From DAOTTI01 sp034437795 (GTDB lineage Bacteria; Chloroflexota; UBA11872; UBA12225), in assembly GCA_034437795.1 (NCBI GenBank), contig DAOTTI010000227.1, forward strand, positions 1 to 36,292: 36,292 bases of DNA. The letters are read 5' to 3'. The position numbers and the translations under genes were made by a program. Shown piece by piece: positions 23,072-31,181 of the stretch (the first letter of the stretch is position 1; every line of letters begins with the position of its first letter). Below the pieces are notes generated by a model that saw nothing but the letters and a program-made list of their open reading frames with translations, was not told the DNA's origin and did not search any database.

Positions 23072-24127
23072 CTAGGGCGCTTCCACGGGCACCAGGGTGA
23101 AGGTGCGGCGCTCGCCCCCTCGCAGGGCGACGAGCGGGAGCAGCTGGCCGATGGCAGGCGCCTGCAGTAGCGCCTGGAGATCGGCCGGCTTCTGCAGTGA
23201 ACGGCCGCCGGCGCTGACGATGATGTCGCCGGGGCGCAGCCCTGCGAGCGCGGCCGGCTTGCCCGGCTCGACGTGGAGCACTTCCAGGCCGGTGGCCTGT
23301 TCCAGCCCCAGGCGGCGGCGCCACATGGCGGGGATGGGGCGGGGCTGGGTGGCTACCCCCAGGTAGGCGCGGCGGACGCGCCCTTCACGGATGAGCAGGC
23401 CGGCCACCCACCGGCCGGTGTTGATGGGGATGGCGAAGCAGATGCCCTGCGCTCCGGGGGCAATGGCCGTGTTGACGCCAATGACGCGGCCGCGGGAGTC
23501 TACCAGCGGGCCGCCCGAGTTGCCTGGGTTGAGCGCCGCATCCGTCTGGATGACGTTCTCGATCAGGCGCCGGCCGTTGGGCGACGGGAGCGTGCGGCCG
23601 AGCGCGCTGATCACGCCGGTGGTGACCGATGTCTGCAGGCCGTGGGGGTTGCCGATGGCGATGACCAGCTGCCCCACCCGCAGGCGATCCGAATCGCCGA
23701 GCTCGACGGCGGGGAAGCTGGTGCCGTACTGGCCCTGGATGCGCACCACGGCCAGGTCCGTGGCCGGATCCTTGCCGATCACCTCCACCGCAAAGCTGCG
23801 CCCGTCCGGCAGGGAGGCCTCGAGCTGGCGGGCGTGCTCCACGACGTGGTTATTGGTCAGGATGTAGCCGTCCGGCGTGATGATAAACCCTGAGCCGGAG
23901 CCGCGCGCCTCCAGGGGGCCGCGGGGGGTACGCACCTCGCCGAGCGTGGAGATGTTGACCACCGATGGTCCGACCCGCTTGACTGCGCCAACCACCGCTT
24001 GTGAGTAGGCGTCCAGCCACTCGTCATCCTCATCCGGCTGCGCTGGCGCCAGCGCGCCATTGGCGCCGGGCGCCGGCCCGGCGAGCCACGTTGCGTCCAG
24101 GCCCGCGCTTTCCAACGATAGTCCCAT
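23072..24127 (-). CDS. htrA: HtrA/DegP-type serine protease without membrane anchor
   Basis: A 351-residue trypsin-like protease with one PDZ domain. The triad is clear: His94 in LTNNHVVEHA, Asp124 in PATDLAVVRI and Ser204 in NPGNSGGPLVD. The PDZ domain covers about 255-345 (LEVLHVEPGKPAALAGLRPGD). HtrA proteases degrade or refold damaged proteins. Unlike most family members there is no signal peptide or transmembrane helix in the first 60 residues, which are acidic and polar, so the protein may act in the cytoplasm. The ATG at 24127 is preferred over one 72 nt upstream because a TATAAC box ends 6 nt before it and no Shine-Dalgarno is present. Confidence 0.92.
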   Translation of the reverse strand: MGLSLESAGLDATWLAGPAPGANGALAPAQPDEDDEWLDAYSQAVVGAVKRVGPSVVNISTLGEVRTPRGPLEARGSGSGFIITPDGYILTNNHVVEHARQLEASLPDGRSFAVEVIGKDPATDLAVVRIQGQYGTSFPAVELGDSDRLRVGQLVIAIGNPHGLQTSVTTGVISALGRTLPSPNGRRLIENVIQTDAALNPGNSGGPLVDSRGRVIGVNTAIAPGAQGICFAIPINTGRWVAGLLIREGRVRRAYLGVATQPRPIPAMWRRRLGLEQATGLEVLHVEPGKPAALAGLRPGDIIVSAGGRSLQKPADLQALLQAPAIGQLLPLVALRGGERRTFTLVPVEAP

Positions 24128-24133
24128 GTTTGG

Positions 24134-24139
24134 GTTATA
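24134..24139 (-). promoter_or_regulatory. Candidate -10 (TATAAC) of leaderless htrA
   Basis: On the minus strand TATAAC is followed by CCAAAC and then the ATG, the spacing expected when transcription begins at the start codon. No clear -35 was found. Confidence 0.45.
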
Positions 24140-24185
24140 GCGCCTGCTGGAAGGGGCGGCGCGCCGGCCTCGGCTTTTTTCAGCC

Positions 24186-24299
24186 CCGCGTCTGGACAAC
24201 CGTCACGTGGATGCGCCACTCAACCGGGCGAGCTGCTGGCGCGCTGCGCCGACGGCGGGCCGCGTCTGGACAACCGTCACGTGGATGCGTCACTCAACC
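24186..24299. repeat. Two 40-bp direct repeats, 34-bp spacer
   Basis: Copies at 24186-24225 and 24260-24299 start CCGCGTCTGGACAACCGTCA, contain CGTGGATGCG and end CACTCAACC. They differ at one base (C/T). The spacing is 74 bp. They lie upstream of htrA and might be operator sites or a two-repeat relic of an interspersed repeat array. Confidence 0.8.
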
Positions 24300-24330
24300 C
24301 AATCAGGGCGACGATCCACCGGCTGCGCGG

Positions 24331-24460
24331 CTAAGAGGCACGGAGCCTGGCGGCGTGTTTGGCCAGGACGGCATTGAGCGGGTCGCCCGTCGTAAAGTCA
24401 GGGGGTATGCCCGCGTCCCACGCGACCTGGCAGGCGCGGGTTGCGCCGCCGTACGTGCCG
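24331..24460 (-). pseudogene. Short C-terminal gene remnant
   Basis: A minus-strand frame ends ACQVAWDAGIPPDFTTGD then PLNAVLAKHAARLRAS with a stop at 24331. The segment looks protein-like, whereas the upstream part becomes Pro/Ala-rich and non-specific and meets a stop. I do not recognise the family. Confidence 0.25.
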
Positions 24461-24619
24461 GCAGCCAGGCACGGCGGGCGAGCGTGGCCCGGGCCGGCCA
24501 CTGCCGGAGCAGCGCCAGGAGGGCAGGCGAGTGGGACCGGCTAGTGGCAGGCAGGAAGCGCTATCCTACGGGGCGCCCGCTGCTTGCCTTTCCGCGGCGG
24601 GAGGAGGACAAGTAGCATC

Positions 24620-25375
24620 ATGCAGACGAATACAGCCAAACAGAAGATGCTCCAAGGTAAGCCGGCCTTTGGGTATTCGCTGGGGCTCGGCTCCCCGCTG
24701 GCGGCGGAGGCGCTGGCGCACACCGGCATCGACTTCCTGCTGCTGGAGACCCAGCACGGCTCCTGGGGCGCCGACAGCGCCATTGCCGCGCTGCTGGCCA
24801 TGGCCGGCGGGAGGGCGGTCCCAATGGCGCGCGTCGCCAGGAACGATTACACGCTCATCGGCCAGCTACTGGACCAGGGCGCGCTGGGGATCGTCATCCC
24901 CATGGTGAATACGGTAGAGGAGGCCAGGGCCGCCGCCAGCGCCTGCCGCCTGCCGCCGCGGGGCACGCGGTCCTGGGGGGTCGGGCGCGCGCGGGTCTAC
25001 GGGGACGAGTACTTCGACCGCATCGATGATGAGGTGTTCGTCGCCGTGCAGCTGGAGAGCGTTCAGGCGGTGGAGAACGCTGAGGCGATCCTGGCCGTAC
25101 CGGGGATCGACGGCTGCTGGGTCGGGCCAGCGGACCTGGCTCTTTCCATGGGGATCCACCCACGCCAGATGGCCGGCGACGAGCGGCACGCGCGGGCGCT
25201 GGAACGGGTGGTGCAGGCCTGCCGCAATACCGGCAAGATCCCTGGCCTGGCCTGTCCCAGCCCCGAGGAGGCCCGCCGGCGCGCTAGCGAGGGCTTCCAG
25301 TTCCTGACCGCGGGGAGCGACGCCGGCTTCATGCTCGCGGGGGCCAGGGCCGGGCTGAAGACGCTCGGGCTGTAA
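24620..25375 (+). CDS. HpcH/HpaI-family class II aldolase
   Basis: A 251-residue TIM-barrel pyruvate aldolase. Family marks are LLETQHGSWG (His46, base), VAVQLESVQAVENAE (Glu146, metal) and VGPADLALSMGIH (Asp172, metal), with the glycine-rich end FQFLTAGSDAGFMLAGARAG. Relatives cleave 2-keto-3-deoxy sugar acids (GarL, YfaU) or 4-hydroxy-2-ketoheptanedioate (HpcH) to pyruvate plus an aldehyde with Mg2+ or Mn2+. The ATG at 24620 fits the family length and has GGAGGAGG upstream, a little far (12 nt). It stands alone. With the KDG kinase and the enolase-superfamily enzyme it suggests sugar-acid breakdown, but the true substrate is open. Confidence 0.88.
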   Translation: MQTNTAKQKMLQGKPAFGYSLGLGSPLAAEALAHTGIDFLLLETQHGSWGADSAIAALLAMAGGRAVPMARVARNDYTLIGQLLDQGALGIVIPMVNTVEEARAAASACRLPPRGTRSWGVGRARVYGDEYFDRIDDEVFVAVQLESVQAVENAEAILAVPGIDGCWVGPADLALSMGIHPRQMAGDERHARALERVVQACRNTGKIPGLACPSPEEARRRASEGFQFLTAGSDAGFMLAGARAGLKTLGL

Positions 25376-25471
25376 TCAGGTCGGGCCCTGGTCCCGCCGC
25401 GCCCCGCTCGACGTCGCCGCATGGGAAGACCGGAGGCACGTCCCCACTTTCGGCCGGGGCCGCGCCGCCCT

Positions 25472-25565
25472 CTCTGCCGCACACGGGCGAGGGGAAGGAC
25501 GGCTGGTCGATTACTACCGCCGGCGCCGTGCGCTCTGCCGCACACGGGCGAGGGGAAGGACGGCT
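25472..25565. repeat. Two 33-bp direct repeats spaced 61 bp
   Basis: Identical copies at 25472-25504 and 25533-25565 begin CTCTGCCGCACACGGGCGAG and end GGGAAGGACGGCT. The unit resembles the CCCTCTCCC family found elsewhere. The gap 25376-25863 holds this pair and the 15-bp array, and no gene. Confidence 0.85.
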
Positions 25566-25779
25566 ACGGCCGTGCGGCTTAGCCCCGCCGCCCCGTCTCC
25601 GACGCGGAGAGGGCAACCACGACCACGGCCTGGCGCCATGCGGACCTCTTGCGCACGCCCAGCGGGCGATGGCCGGGTAGCTGCTGCGACAGTGCTACAG
25701 TACACTGACCAGGCGATTCCCTAGACGTTGCGCTACGGTCGGGCCCTGCCGACGCCGGCAGGAGCTAGAGTGCTATGGT

Positions 25780-25824
25780 GGCCAGAGCTGCTGCGGCCAG
25801 AGCTGCTGCGGCCAGAGCTGCTGC
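25780..25824. repeat. Three 15-bp tandem repeats
   Basis: GGCCAGAGCTGCTGC three times in a row, about 40 bp upstream of the pckA start. It could be a phase-variable-type array or a simple repeat in the leader. Confidence 0.85.
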
Positions 25825-25863
25825 GCACGGGCCTACTCGTGGCGCCAGAAGGACGGTGTACTG

Positions 25864-27474
25864 ATGGAGGGGCATGGAGGTCTGCACTCACCTCACGGCC
25901 ATCCGCGGCCGGATGATCCCCGCATCCCTCATCTCAAGGCGGCCTGGTGGAACCTGCCCCCGCCGGCGCTCTATGAGCACGCCGTCCGGCGGGGCGAGGG
26001 CCTGATCGCCGCCCACGGCCCGCTGGTGGTGGCCACCGGCAAGTACACCGGCCGCTCGCCGCTGGATAAGTTCATCGTCCGCGAACCGAGCTGCGCCGAC
26101 AAGGTGAACTGGGGCAAGGTGAACCAGCCATTTGACCCCGACCGCTTCGACCGGCTGTACCACCGCGTGCTCGCCTACCTCCAGGGGCGCGAGGTCTTCG
26201 TCCAGGATCTGTTCGCCTGCGCCGACCCCGCGTACCGGCTGCCGATCCGCGTGATCAACGAGATGGCCTGGCAGAGCCTCTTCGCCCGCAACCTGTTCAT
26301 CGTGCCGTCCCGCGAGGAGCTGGCGGACCACGTGCCCCAGTTCACCGTCCTCAACGTGCCGGGCTTCCAGGCCGACCCGGCGGTGGATGGGACGCACAGC
26401 GAGGCCTTCGTCATCATCAACTTCGCGCAGCGCATGCTGCTCATTGGCGGCACCAACTACGCCGGAGAGACGAAGAAGTCGATCTTCACCGTGCTCAACT
26501 ACCTGCTGCCGCTGCAAGGGGTCTTTCCCATGCACGCCTCCGTCAACGTGGGGCGCAATGGCGACGCCGCCGTCTTCTTCGGCCTGAGCGGGACGGGAAA
26601 GACCACGCTCTCCACCGACCCCGAGCGGACCTTGATCGGCGACGACGAGCACGGCTGGAGCGACCAGGGGCTGTTCAACTTCGAGGGGGGCTGCTACGCC
26701 AAGGTGATCCGGCTCTCGCCAAAGGCCGAGCCGGAGATCTACGCCACCACACGGCGCTTTGGCACCGTCCTGGAGAACGTGGTGATCGATCCCGAGACGC
26801 GCGAGCTGGACCTGGACGATGAGCGCCTGACGGAGAACACGCGGGGCGCCTACCCCATCTCCTTTATCCCGAATGCCGATCCCAGCGGGCGCTGCGGGCA
26901 CCCGCGCACGATCATCATGCTGGCGGCCGACGCCTTTGGCGTGCTGCCACCGATCAGCCGGCTGACGCCAGCGCAGGCGATGTACCACTTCCTCTCCGGC
27001 TACACCGCCAAGGTGGCGGGCACGGAGCGAGGGATCACCGAGCCGGAAGCGACCTTCTCGGCCTGCTTCGGCGATCCCTTCCTGGTCCTGCCGCCCACCA
27101 CGTACGCCGCCATGTTCGGGGAGCGGATCCGCCGGCATGGGGCGTCGGTCTGGCTGGTGAACACCGGCTGGAGCGGGGGCCCGTACGGCATCGGGCAGCG
27201 GATGCCCATCGCCTACACGCGGGCAATGGTGCGGGCGGCTGTATCCGGCGAGCTGGACAGCGTGCCGGTGCGGCCGGATCCCATCTTCGGCGTCGCTGTG
27301 CCGGCCTGCTGCCCGCACGTGCCGGATGACATCCTGCAGCCGCGGAACACGTGGACCGACCCGGACGCCTACGACCGGCAGGCCCGCGAGCTGGCTCAAC
27401 GCTTCGTTGCCAACTTCCGGCAGTTTGCCGCTAGCGCGCCGCCGGAGGTGCTGGCGGCCGGACCGCGGGTCTGA
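25864..27474 (+). CDS. pckA: Phosphoenolpyruvate carboxykinase (ATP)
   Basis: A 536-residue ATP-type PEP carboxykinase, normal in length. It converts oxaloacetate and ATP to PEP, CO2 and ADP, the entry to gluconeogenesis. Signatures: ATGKYTGRSPLDKFIV near the N-terminus, the P-loop GLSGTGKTTLS (240-250, Lys246), the kinase-2/metal motif GDDEHGW (259-265, Asp260/Asp261) and NTGWSGGPYGIGQRM. The ATG at 25864 is the first in frame; the next possible starts would cut off the family's N-terminal strand. A 15-bp tandem repeat lies just upstream. It stands alone between repeat-rich gaps. Confidence 0.97.
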   Translation: MEGHGGLHSPHGHPRPDDPRIPHLKAAWWNLPPPALYEHAVRRGEGLIAAHGPLVVATGKYTGRSPLDKFIVREPSCADKVNWGKVNQPFDPDRFDRLYHRVLAYLQGREVFVQDLFACADPAYRLPIRVINEMAWQSLFARNLFIVPSREELADHVPQFTVLNVPGFQADPAVDGTHSEAFVIINFAQRMLLIGGTNYAGETKKSIFTVLNYLLPLQGVFPMHASVNVGRNGDAAVFFGLSGTGKTTLSTDPERTLIGDDEHGWSDQGLFNFEGGCYAKVIRLSPKAEPEIYATTRRFGTVLENVVIDPETRELDLDDERLTENTRGAYPISFIPNADPSGRCGHPRTIIMLAADAFGVLPPISRLTPAQAMYHFLSGYTAKVAGTERGITEPEATFSACFGDPFLVLPPTTYAAMFGERIRRHGASVWLVNTGWSGGPYGIGQRMPIAYTRAMVRAAVSGELDSVPVRPDPIFGVAVPACCPHVPDDILQPRNTWTDPDAYDRQARELAQRFVANFRQFAASAPPEVLAAGPRV

Positions 27475-27612
27475 CGCTGCGGGGCAGCCGCAATCGGCTC
27501 GTGACGCATCGTACGCCTCAAGGCCGGCTTCTGCATCGCCGGCGATCAGTTCCGTCTTCCTACAGGAGAGGATAAGGGACGAGCCAACGTTTGCATCACC
27601 GCCCCCAAATCG

Positions 27613-27662
27613 CTCCCTCTCCCAAAGGGAGGGCGAGAGCCCGCGAAGCGGGCGGCGGTGAA
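27613..27662. repeat. CCCTCTCCC-type hairpin downstream of pckA
   Basis: CTCCCTCTCCCAAAGGGAGG followed by GCGAGAGCCCGCGAAGCGGG, which forms two adjacent inverted repeats. It belongs to the dispersed CCCTCTCC family and may serve as the pckA terminator. The remainder of 27475-27915 shows no gene. Confidence 0.65.
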
Positions 27663-27915
27663 GGCGCCGCGTCGAATACTCGGCCATGCCCTTCTGAGGC
27701 GTCAGGGGCGAATAGAAACGCTGGCCAGTCCCGCAAGGGCCCGGGCAAGGGGATGACCTGACGGGCAGCAGCGATCGGCCGTCGCGCATCGTCCGTGAAC
27801 GCGCGGTGGGACACGAAAGGGTCGAGCGCGATGCGGCGTCGGCGCCGGTATCAAGCACGCTGGCGACGGACGGCTCCGGACGTACGCGAGCCGGCGGCCG
27901 AACCAGTGGCAGCGA

Positions 27916-28131
27916 TTATCTCGACTCGCACTCGCAGGCTTGCCCGCTGCCCGCCGTGCCGGCGCTGGCCGTCGCCGCTGCCACGACCGTCGCCTGGATG
28001 CGTACGCGGGCCTGCGCCGTCGCCTGCTCCGGGCCGCCGCCGATCGCTGCGCGGTCGCCGTGCATCACCACACGGCACCCCGCCAGCGCAAGGGCAAGCA
28101 CCCCGACCTGCAACGCCACGCGGAACTTCAT
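27916..28131 (-). CDS. Small putative lipoprotein
   Basis: A 71-residue protein. MKFRVALQVGVLALALAGC is a typical lipoprotein signal: basic start, hydrophobic core and lipobox LAGC with the lipidated Cys19. The mature part is short, Ala/Thr-rich and unrecognised, ending in a Cys/Glu tail. The ATG at 28131 has GGAG 6 nt upstream; an ATG 12 nt earlier is also possible. It is divergent from the enolase-superfamily gene. The signal is good evidence of export, but the gene is small and could be a chance frame. Confidence 0.5.
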   Translation of the reverse strand: MKFRVALQVGVLALALAGCRVVMHGDRAAIGGGPEQATAQARVRIQATVVAAATASAGTAGSGQACECESR

Positions 28132-28294
28132 GCTGCGCTCCATACGCTTCCGGCCCGGCCATGCGCTCGCGCGCCACGGTGGCAGGCGAACGTGCAATCC
28201 GGTGCGTCAGGCGACCCGGGCCTATGGTAAACGCTACCATGTCCGGGTTCAAGGCCATGCTGAGGGCAGATGGGCACGATTGGCGCCGGCCAGG

Positions 28295-28300
28295 TACAGT
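28295..28300 (+). promoter_or_regulatory. Candidate -10 (TACAGT), leaderless start
   Basis: TACAGT ends 8 nt before the ATG at 28309 and there is no Shine-Dalgarno, as in pepA and kdgK. Confidence 0.35.
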
Positions 28301-28308
28301 CCAGCCCG

Positions 28309-29418
28309 ATGAAGATCACGTCAATCCAGGTTCAACAGCTTCGTGACGTGCCGGCGCCTCGCCCGCTGCATCCCGCCTGGTCGCCGGGCAGCGTGATGCG
28401 CTCGTCCGCCATCACGCTGATCCGCGTGCGCACCGACGCGGGTCTGGAAGGGATTGGCACCGGCGGTTCGCCGGAGGCCGTTCGCGCCGCCGGCCAGCAC
28501 CTGCTCGGCCAGGACCCGTTTGCTACCGAGCAGCACATTCGCGTGCTGCGCCGCACGGGCAATGCCTGGGGCCTCGACGTTGCGCTGTGGGACCTGATCG
28601 GCAAAGCTTGCAATCAGCCCCTGTACAAGCTGTGGGGCGCCTACACCGACCGGATCAAGGGCTATGCGTCCACGATCGAGATCGGCACCCCGGAGCAGCG
28701 CGCCGAGGATGCGCTGGGCTTCTACGAGGAGGGTTTCCGCGCGATCAAGCTCCGCCTCCATCACCAAACCCTGGAGCAGGACATCGCCCTGGCGCGGGCG
28801 GTGAAGGACGCCGTGGGGGACAAGATGGAGCTCATGGCCGACGCCAACCAGGCCCAGACGCCCGTCACGCCTTCCACCCAGCTGGGCGTACTCTGGGACT
28901 ACCGGCGGGCGCTCTACACCGCCCGCGCACTGGAGGAGATGGGCTACGTCTGGCTGGAGGAGCCGCTCTCTCGCTATGACTTCGATGGCCTGGCCAGGCT
29001 GAATAGCAGCGTGGGCCTGGCCATCGCCGGGGGCGAGAACAACCGCTTTCTCCACGAGTTCCACTGGCTGCTGGAGCAGGGCTGCTACGACATCCTCCAG
29101 CCGGACGGGCTCGTGTCGGAAGGGATCAGCCAGCTCCGCAAGATCGCGGCCCTAGCCGAGGTGCGCAACAAGCTTTGCGTCCCGCACCACGGGGGCGGCG
29201 GGATCGGCACCTACGCCCACCTCCACCTCTCCGCCTCGGTGCCCAACTCACCTTGGATCGAACTGATGCGTGACCGGCCGGGCGAGTTTCCCTGGCCTGC
29301 TCAGCTGGTACCCACCACGCCCATCATGGTTGGTAAGGATGGCTACGTCTCGTTGCCCCAGGGCCCGGGCCTCGGCATCGAGATCGACGAGGACTTCGTG
29401 CGCCGCTACGCCGGCTGA
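28309..29418 (+). CDS. Enolase-superfamily sugar-acid dehydratase (mandelate racemase type)
   Basis: A 369-residue enolase-superfamily enzyme with the N-terminal capping domain and C-terminal barrel. Metal ligands are visible in ELMADANQAQ (Asp178), VWLEEPLS (Glu217/218) and IAGGENN (Glu243). The second-strand base region reads RAIKLRLHH (Lys147-x-Arg149), and the strand-7 His lies in VPHHGGGGIG (293/294), as in the mandelate racemase group. These enzymes remove a proton next to a carboxylate, and most relatives dehydrate aldonates (galactonate, fuconate, rhamnonate) to 2-keto-3-deoxy acids, which the KDG kinase or HpcH aldolase could use. It overlaps the 3' end of the convergent aminotransferase by 13 bp. 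Substrate unknown. Confidence 0.88.
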   Translation: MKITSIQVQQLRDVPAPRPLHPAWSPGSVMRSSAITLIRVRTDAGLEGIGTGGSPEAVRAAGQHLLGQDPFATEQHIRVLRRTGNAWGLDVALWDLIGKACNQPLYKLWGAYTDRIKGYASTIEIGTPEQRAEDALGFYEEGFRAIKLRLHHQTLEQDIALARAVKDAVGDKMELMADANQAQTPVTPSTQLGVLWDYRRALYTARALEEMGYVWLEEPLSRYDFDGLARLNSSVGLAIAGGENNRFLHEFHWLLEQGCYDILQPDGLVSEGISQLRKIAALAEVRNKLCVPHHGGGGIGTYAHLHLSASVPNSPWIELMRDRPGEFPWPAQLVPTTPIMVGKDGYVSLPQGPGLGIEIDEDFVRRYAG

Positions 29419-30758
29419 CGCGCGCCAGCCTCTGCCCGCGGGGTATCTCGCGTCGTGGATCCGCCGGCCAGATCTCGCACCGTAGACACCAGAATGTCGC
29501 CGAGCTCCTCCAGCTCCTCGTCCTTGATCACCAGCGGGGGCGCGAGCATCACGCTCTCATCGCGGTGGCGGGTGAACAGGCCGCGGCGCTTCATCTCGGC
29601 CACGACCGCTCCCGCGCCCCCGCGGATGGCCCCCGGCTGCAGCTCAACCGCCGCCATCAGGCCCAGCCCGCGCACCTCCTTCACGTAGGGGGCGTCACGG
29701 AGCTCCGCGACCCGCTCCTGCAGGCGCTGCCCCAGGCGTTCGGCGCGCTCCACCAGCCGCTCCCGCTCGATGATGTCCAGGTTCGCGTGCGCCACGGCGC
29801 AGCAGGTCGGATGGGCGGAGTAGGTGTAGGCGTGCATCCACTTCACGGCCGGCGGCTGGCGATAGATGACGTCGCGGATCGCGTCGGAGATGATGACGCC
29901 TCCCAGGGGCTGATAGCCGGACGTAATCCCCTTGGCGAAGCTGATCATGTCCGGCACGACCCCCCAACGTTCCAGGGCCCAGAAGCGCCCCGTGCGCCCG
30001 AAGCCGGTGATCACCTCATCGGCGATGAAGAGCACGTCGTACTGGCGGCAAATCTGGCGCACGCGCGGGAAGTAGTCGTCCGGCGGCGGGTACACCCCGC
30101 CGGCCCCCTGCACCGGCTCGGCAATGAAGGCGGCGATCGTCTCCGGCCCCTCGCGCAGGATCGCCTGCTCCAGGGCCGCTGCGTCCATCGCCGGCACGTG
30201 GCAAAACTCCGGCGGCAGCGGGCCAAAGCGCTCGTGGAAGTTGGTCAATCCGGTCGCGCCCGTGGCGCCGAGCGTGTTGCCGTGGTAGCCCTTCAGGCGT
30301 GCGATGATCTTGGTCTTGGTAGGGCGGCCGCGCAGGTGCCAGTAGAAGCGCGCCGTCTTGAAGGCGGTATCGTTGGACTCCGCGCCGCCGGTAGTAAAGA
30401 AGGTCGTGCTCAGGCCCGGCGGCGCTAGCCTGGCCAGGCGCGCTGCGAGCGTAATGGCCGGTTCGTTGGACGAGCCGCAGTAGGAGTTGCAGAAGGCGAG
30501 GCGCTCCATCTGGCGCGCCGCCGCCTCGGCCAGCTCCCGCCTGCCGTGTCCGACGTTGACGTTCCACAGGCAGGAGAGCCCGTCAATGTAGCGCCGGCCG
30601 CGCAGGTCCCAGAGGATGGCCCCTTCGCCACGCGCGAAGATGACGGGGGCGGCGTGGTCCGCGGGGTGATGCTGCGGATGCAGCAGGTGCGCCTGATCCA
30701 TCTCAACCAGCGTCTCGTAGGCCAATCCGCTCATCTGTGCCCACGCCTCAACCGCCAT
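29406..30758 (-). CDS. Class III PLP aminotransferase (omega-amino acid type)
   Basis: A 450-residue fold-type I aminotransferase of subgroup II. Marks: FFTTGGAESNDTAFKTAR (phosphate-binding turn), RLKGYHGNTLGA, FIADEVITGFGRTG (Asp247 binds the PLP nitrogen) and SFAKGITSGYQPLGG (Lys276, Schiff base). Relatives move amino groups from beta-alanine, putrescine, taurine or similar omega-amines to pyruvate. AAGGAG 9 nt upstream supports the ATG at 30758. It is transcribed convergent with the dehydratase and divergent from the D-2-hydroxyacid dehydrogenase, with two palindromes in the shared upstream region. A role in beta-alanine or aminobutyrate turnover near the pan genes is only a guess. Confidence 0.9.
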   Translation of the reverse strand: MAVEAWAQMSGLAYETLVEMDQAHLLHPQHHPADHAAPVIFARGEGAILWDLRGRRYIDGLSCLWNVNVGHGRRELAEAAARQMERLAFCNSYCGSSNEPAITLAARLARLAPPGLSTTFFTTGGAESNDTAFKTARFYWHLRGRPTKTKIIARLKGYHGNTLGATGATGLTNFHERFGPLPPEFCHVPAMDAAALEQAILREGPETIAAFIAEPVQGAGGVYPPPDDYFPRVRQICRQYDVLFIADEVITGFGRTGRFWALERWGVVPDMISFAKGITSGYQPLGGVIISDAIRDVIYRQPPAVKWMHAYTYSAHPTCCAVAHANLDIIERERLVERAERLGQRLQERVAELRDAPYVKEVRGLGLMAAVELQPGAIRGGAGAVVAEMKRRGLFTRHRDESVMLAPPLVIKDEELEELGDILVSTVRDLAGGSTTRDTPRAEAGARQPA

Positions 30759-30936
30759 CTTGGTGTGCTCCTTGAGTGTTGATTGTTGATACCGGCGCTA
30801 CCGGTTGCCATAGTAGTCCTGCCGGATGCATCCAGGTGGCCGGCGCGGCCAATGATGCACCGGCAGGCCGGATGCGGCGATCTGGTGCTCCATCGTGCGC
30901 GAGAGCGCGGGCGCCCCGCCTGGGGCCCTGCGCTCC

Positions 30937-30997
30937 ACGCCATGCCGTATGGCCCTCATTGGTCCGTCGCCCTGTCCTTTACGCCATGCCGTATGGC
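30937..30997. promoter_or_regulatory. Two copies of a 15-bp palindrome, possible operators
   Basis: ACGCCATGCCGTATGGC occurs at 30937-30953 and 30981-30997, each containing the dyad GCCAT, GCCGT, ATGGC. They lie between the divergent aminotransferase and dehydrogenase genes, with a TATACC box just downstream. The gap 30759-31181 has no gene. Confidence 0.5.
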
Positions 30998-31181
30998 ACT
31001 ATACCGGCCGCGAGTTCCCTCTGCCCTGCTCCCGCCATGGGGAGGTTCAAGCAACACCTCCGGACCGGCCGCGGCGGATTTCACCCCTTCGGGGGACGCG
31101 CCGCACCCGCAGCGGGAGAGGGCTCGCCGCGCCGGGCCGCTGGGTGGGCACGGCCGAAGAGGGAGTGAGGAGAGGAGATCC

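Noticed and set aside
25888..27858. Minus-strand open frame of 656 codons
   Set aside because: Antisense to pckA, whose motifs are complete; no recognisable domain.
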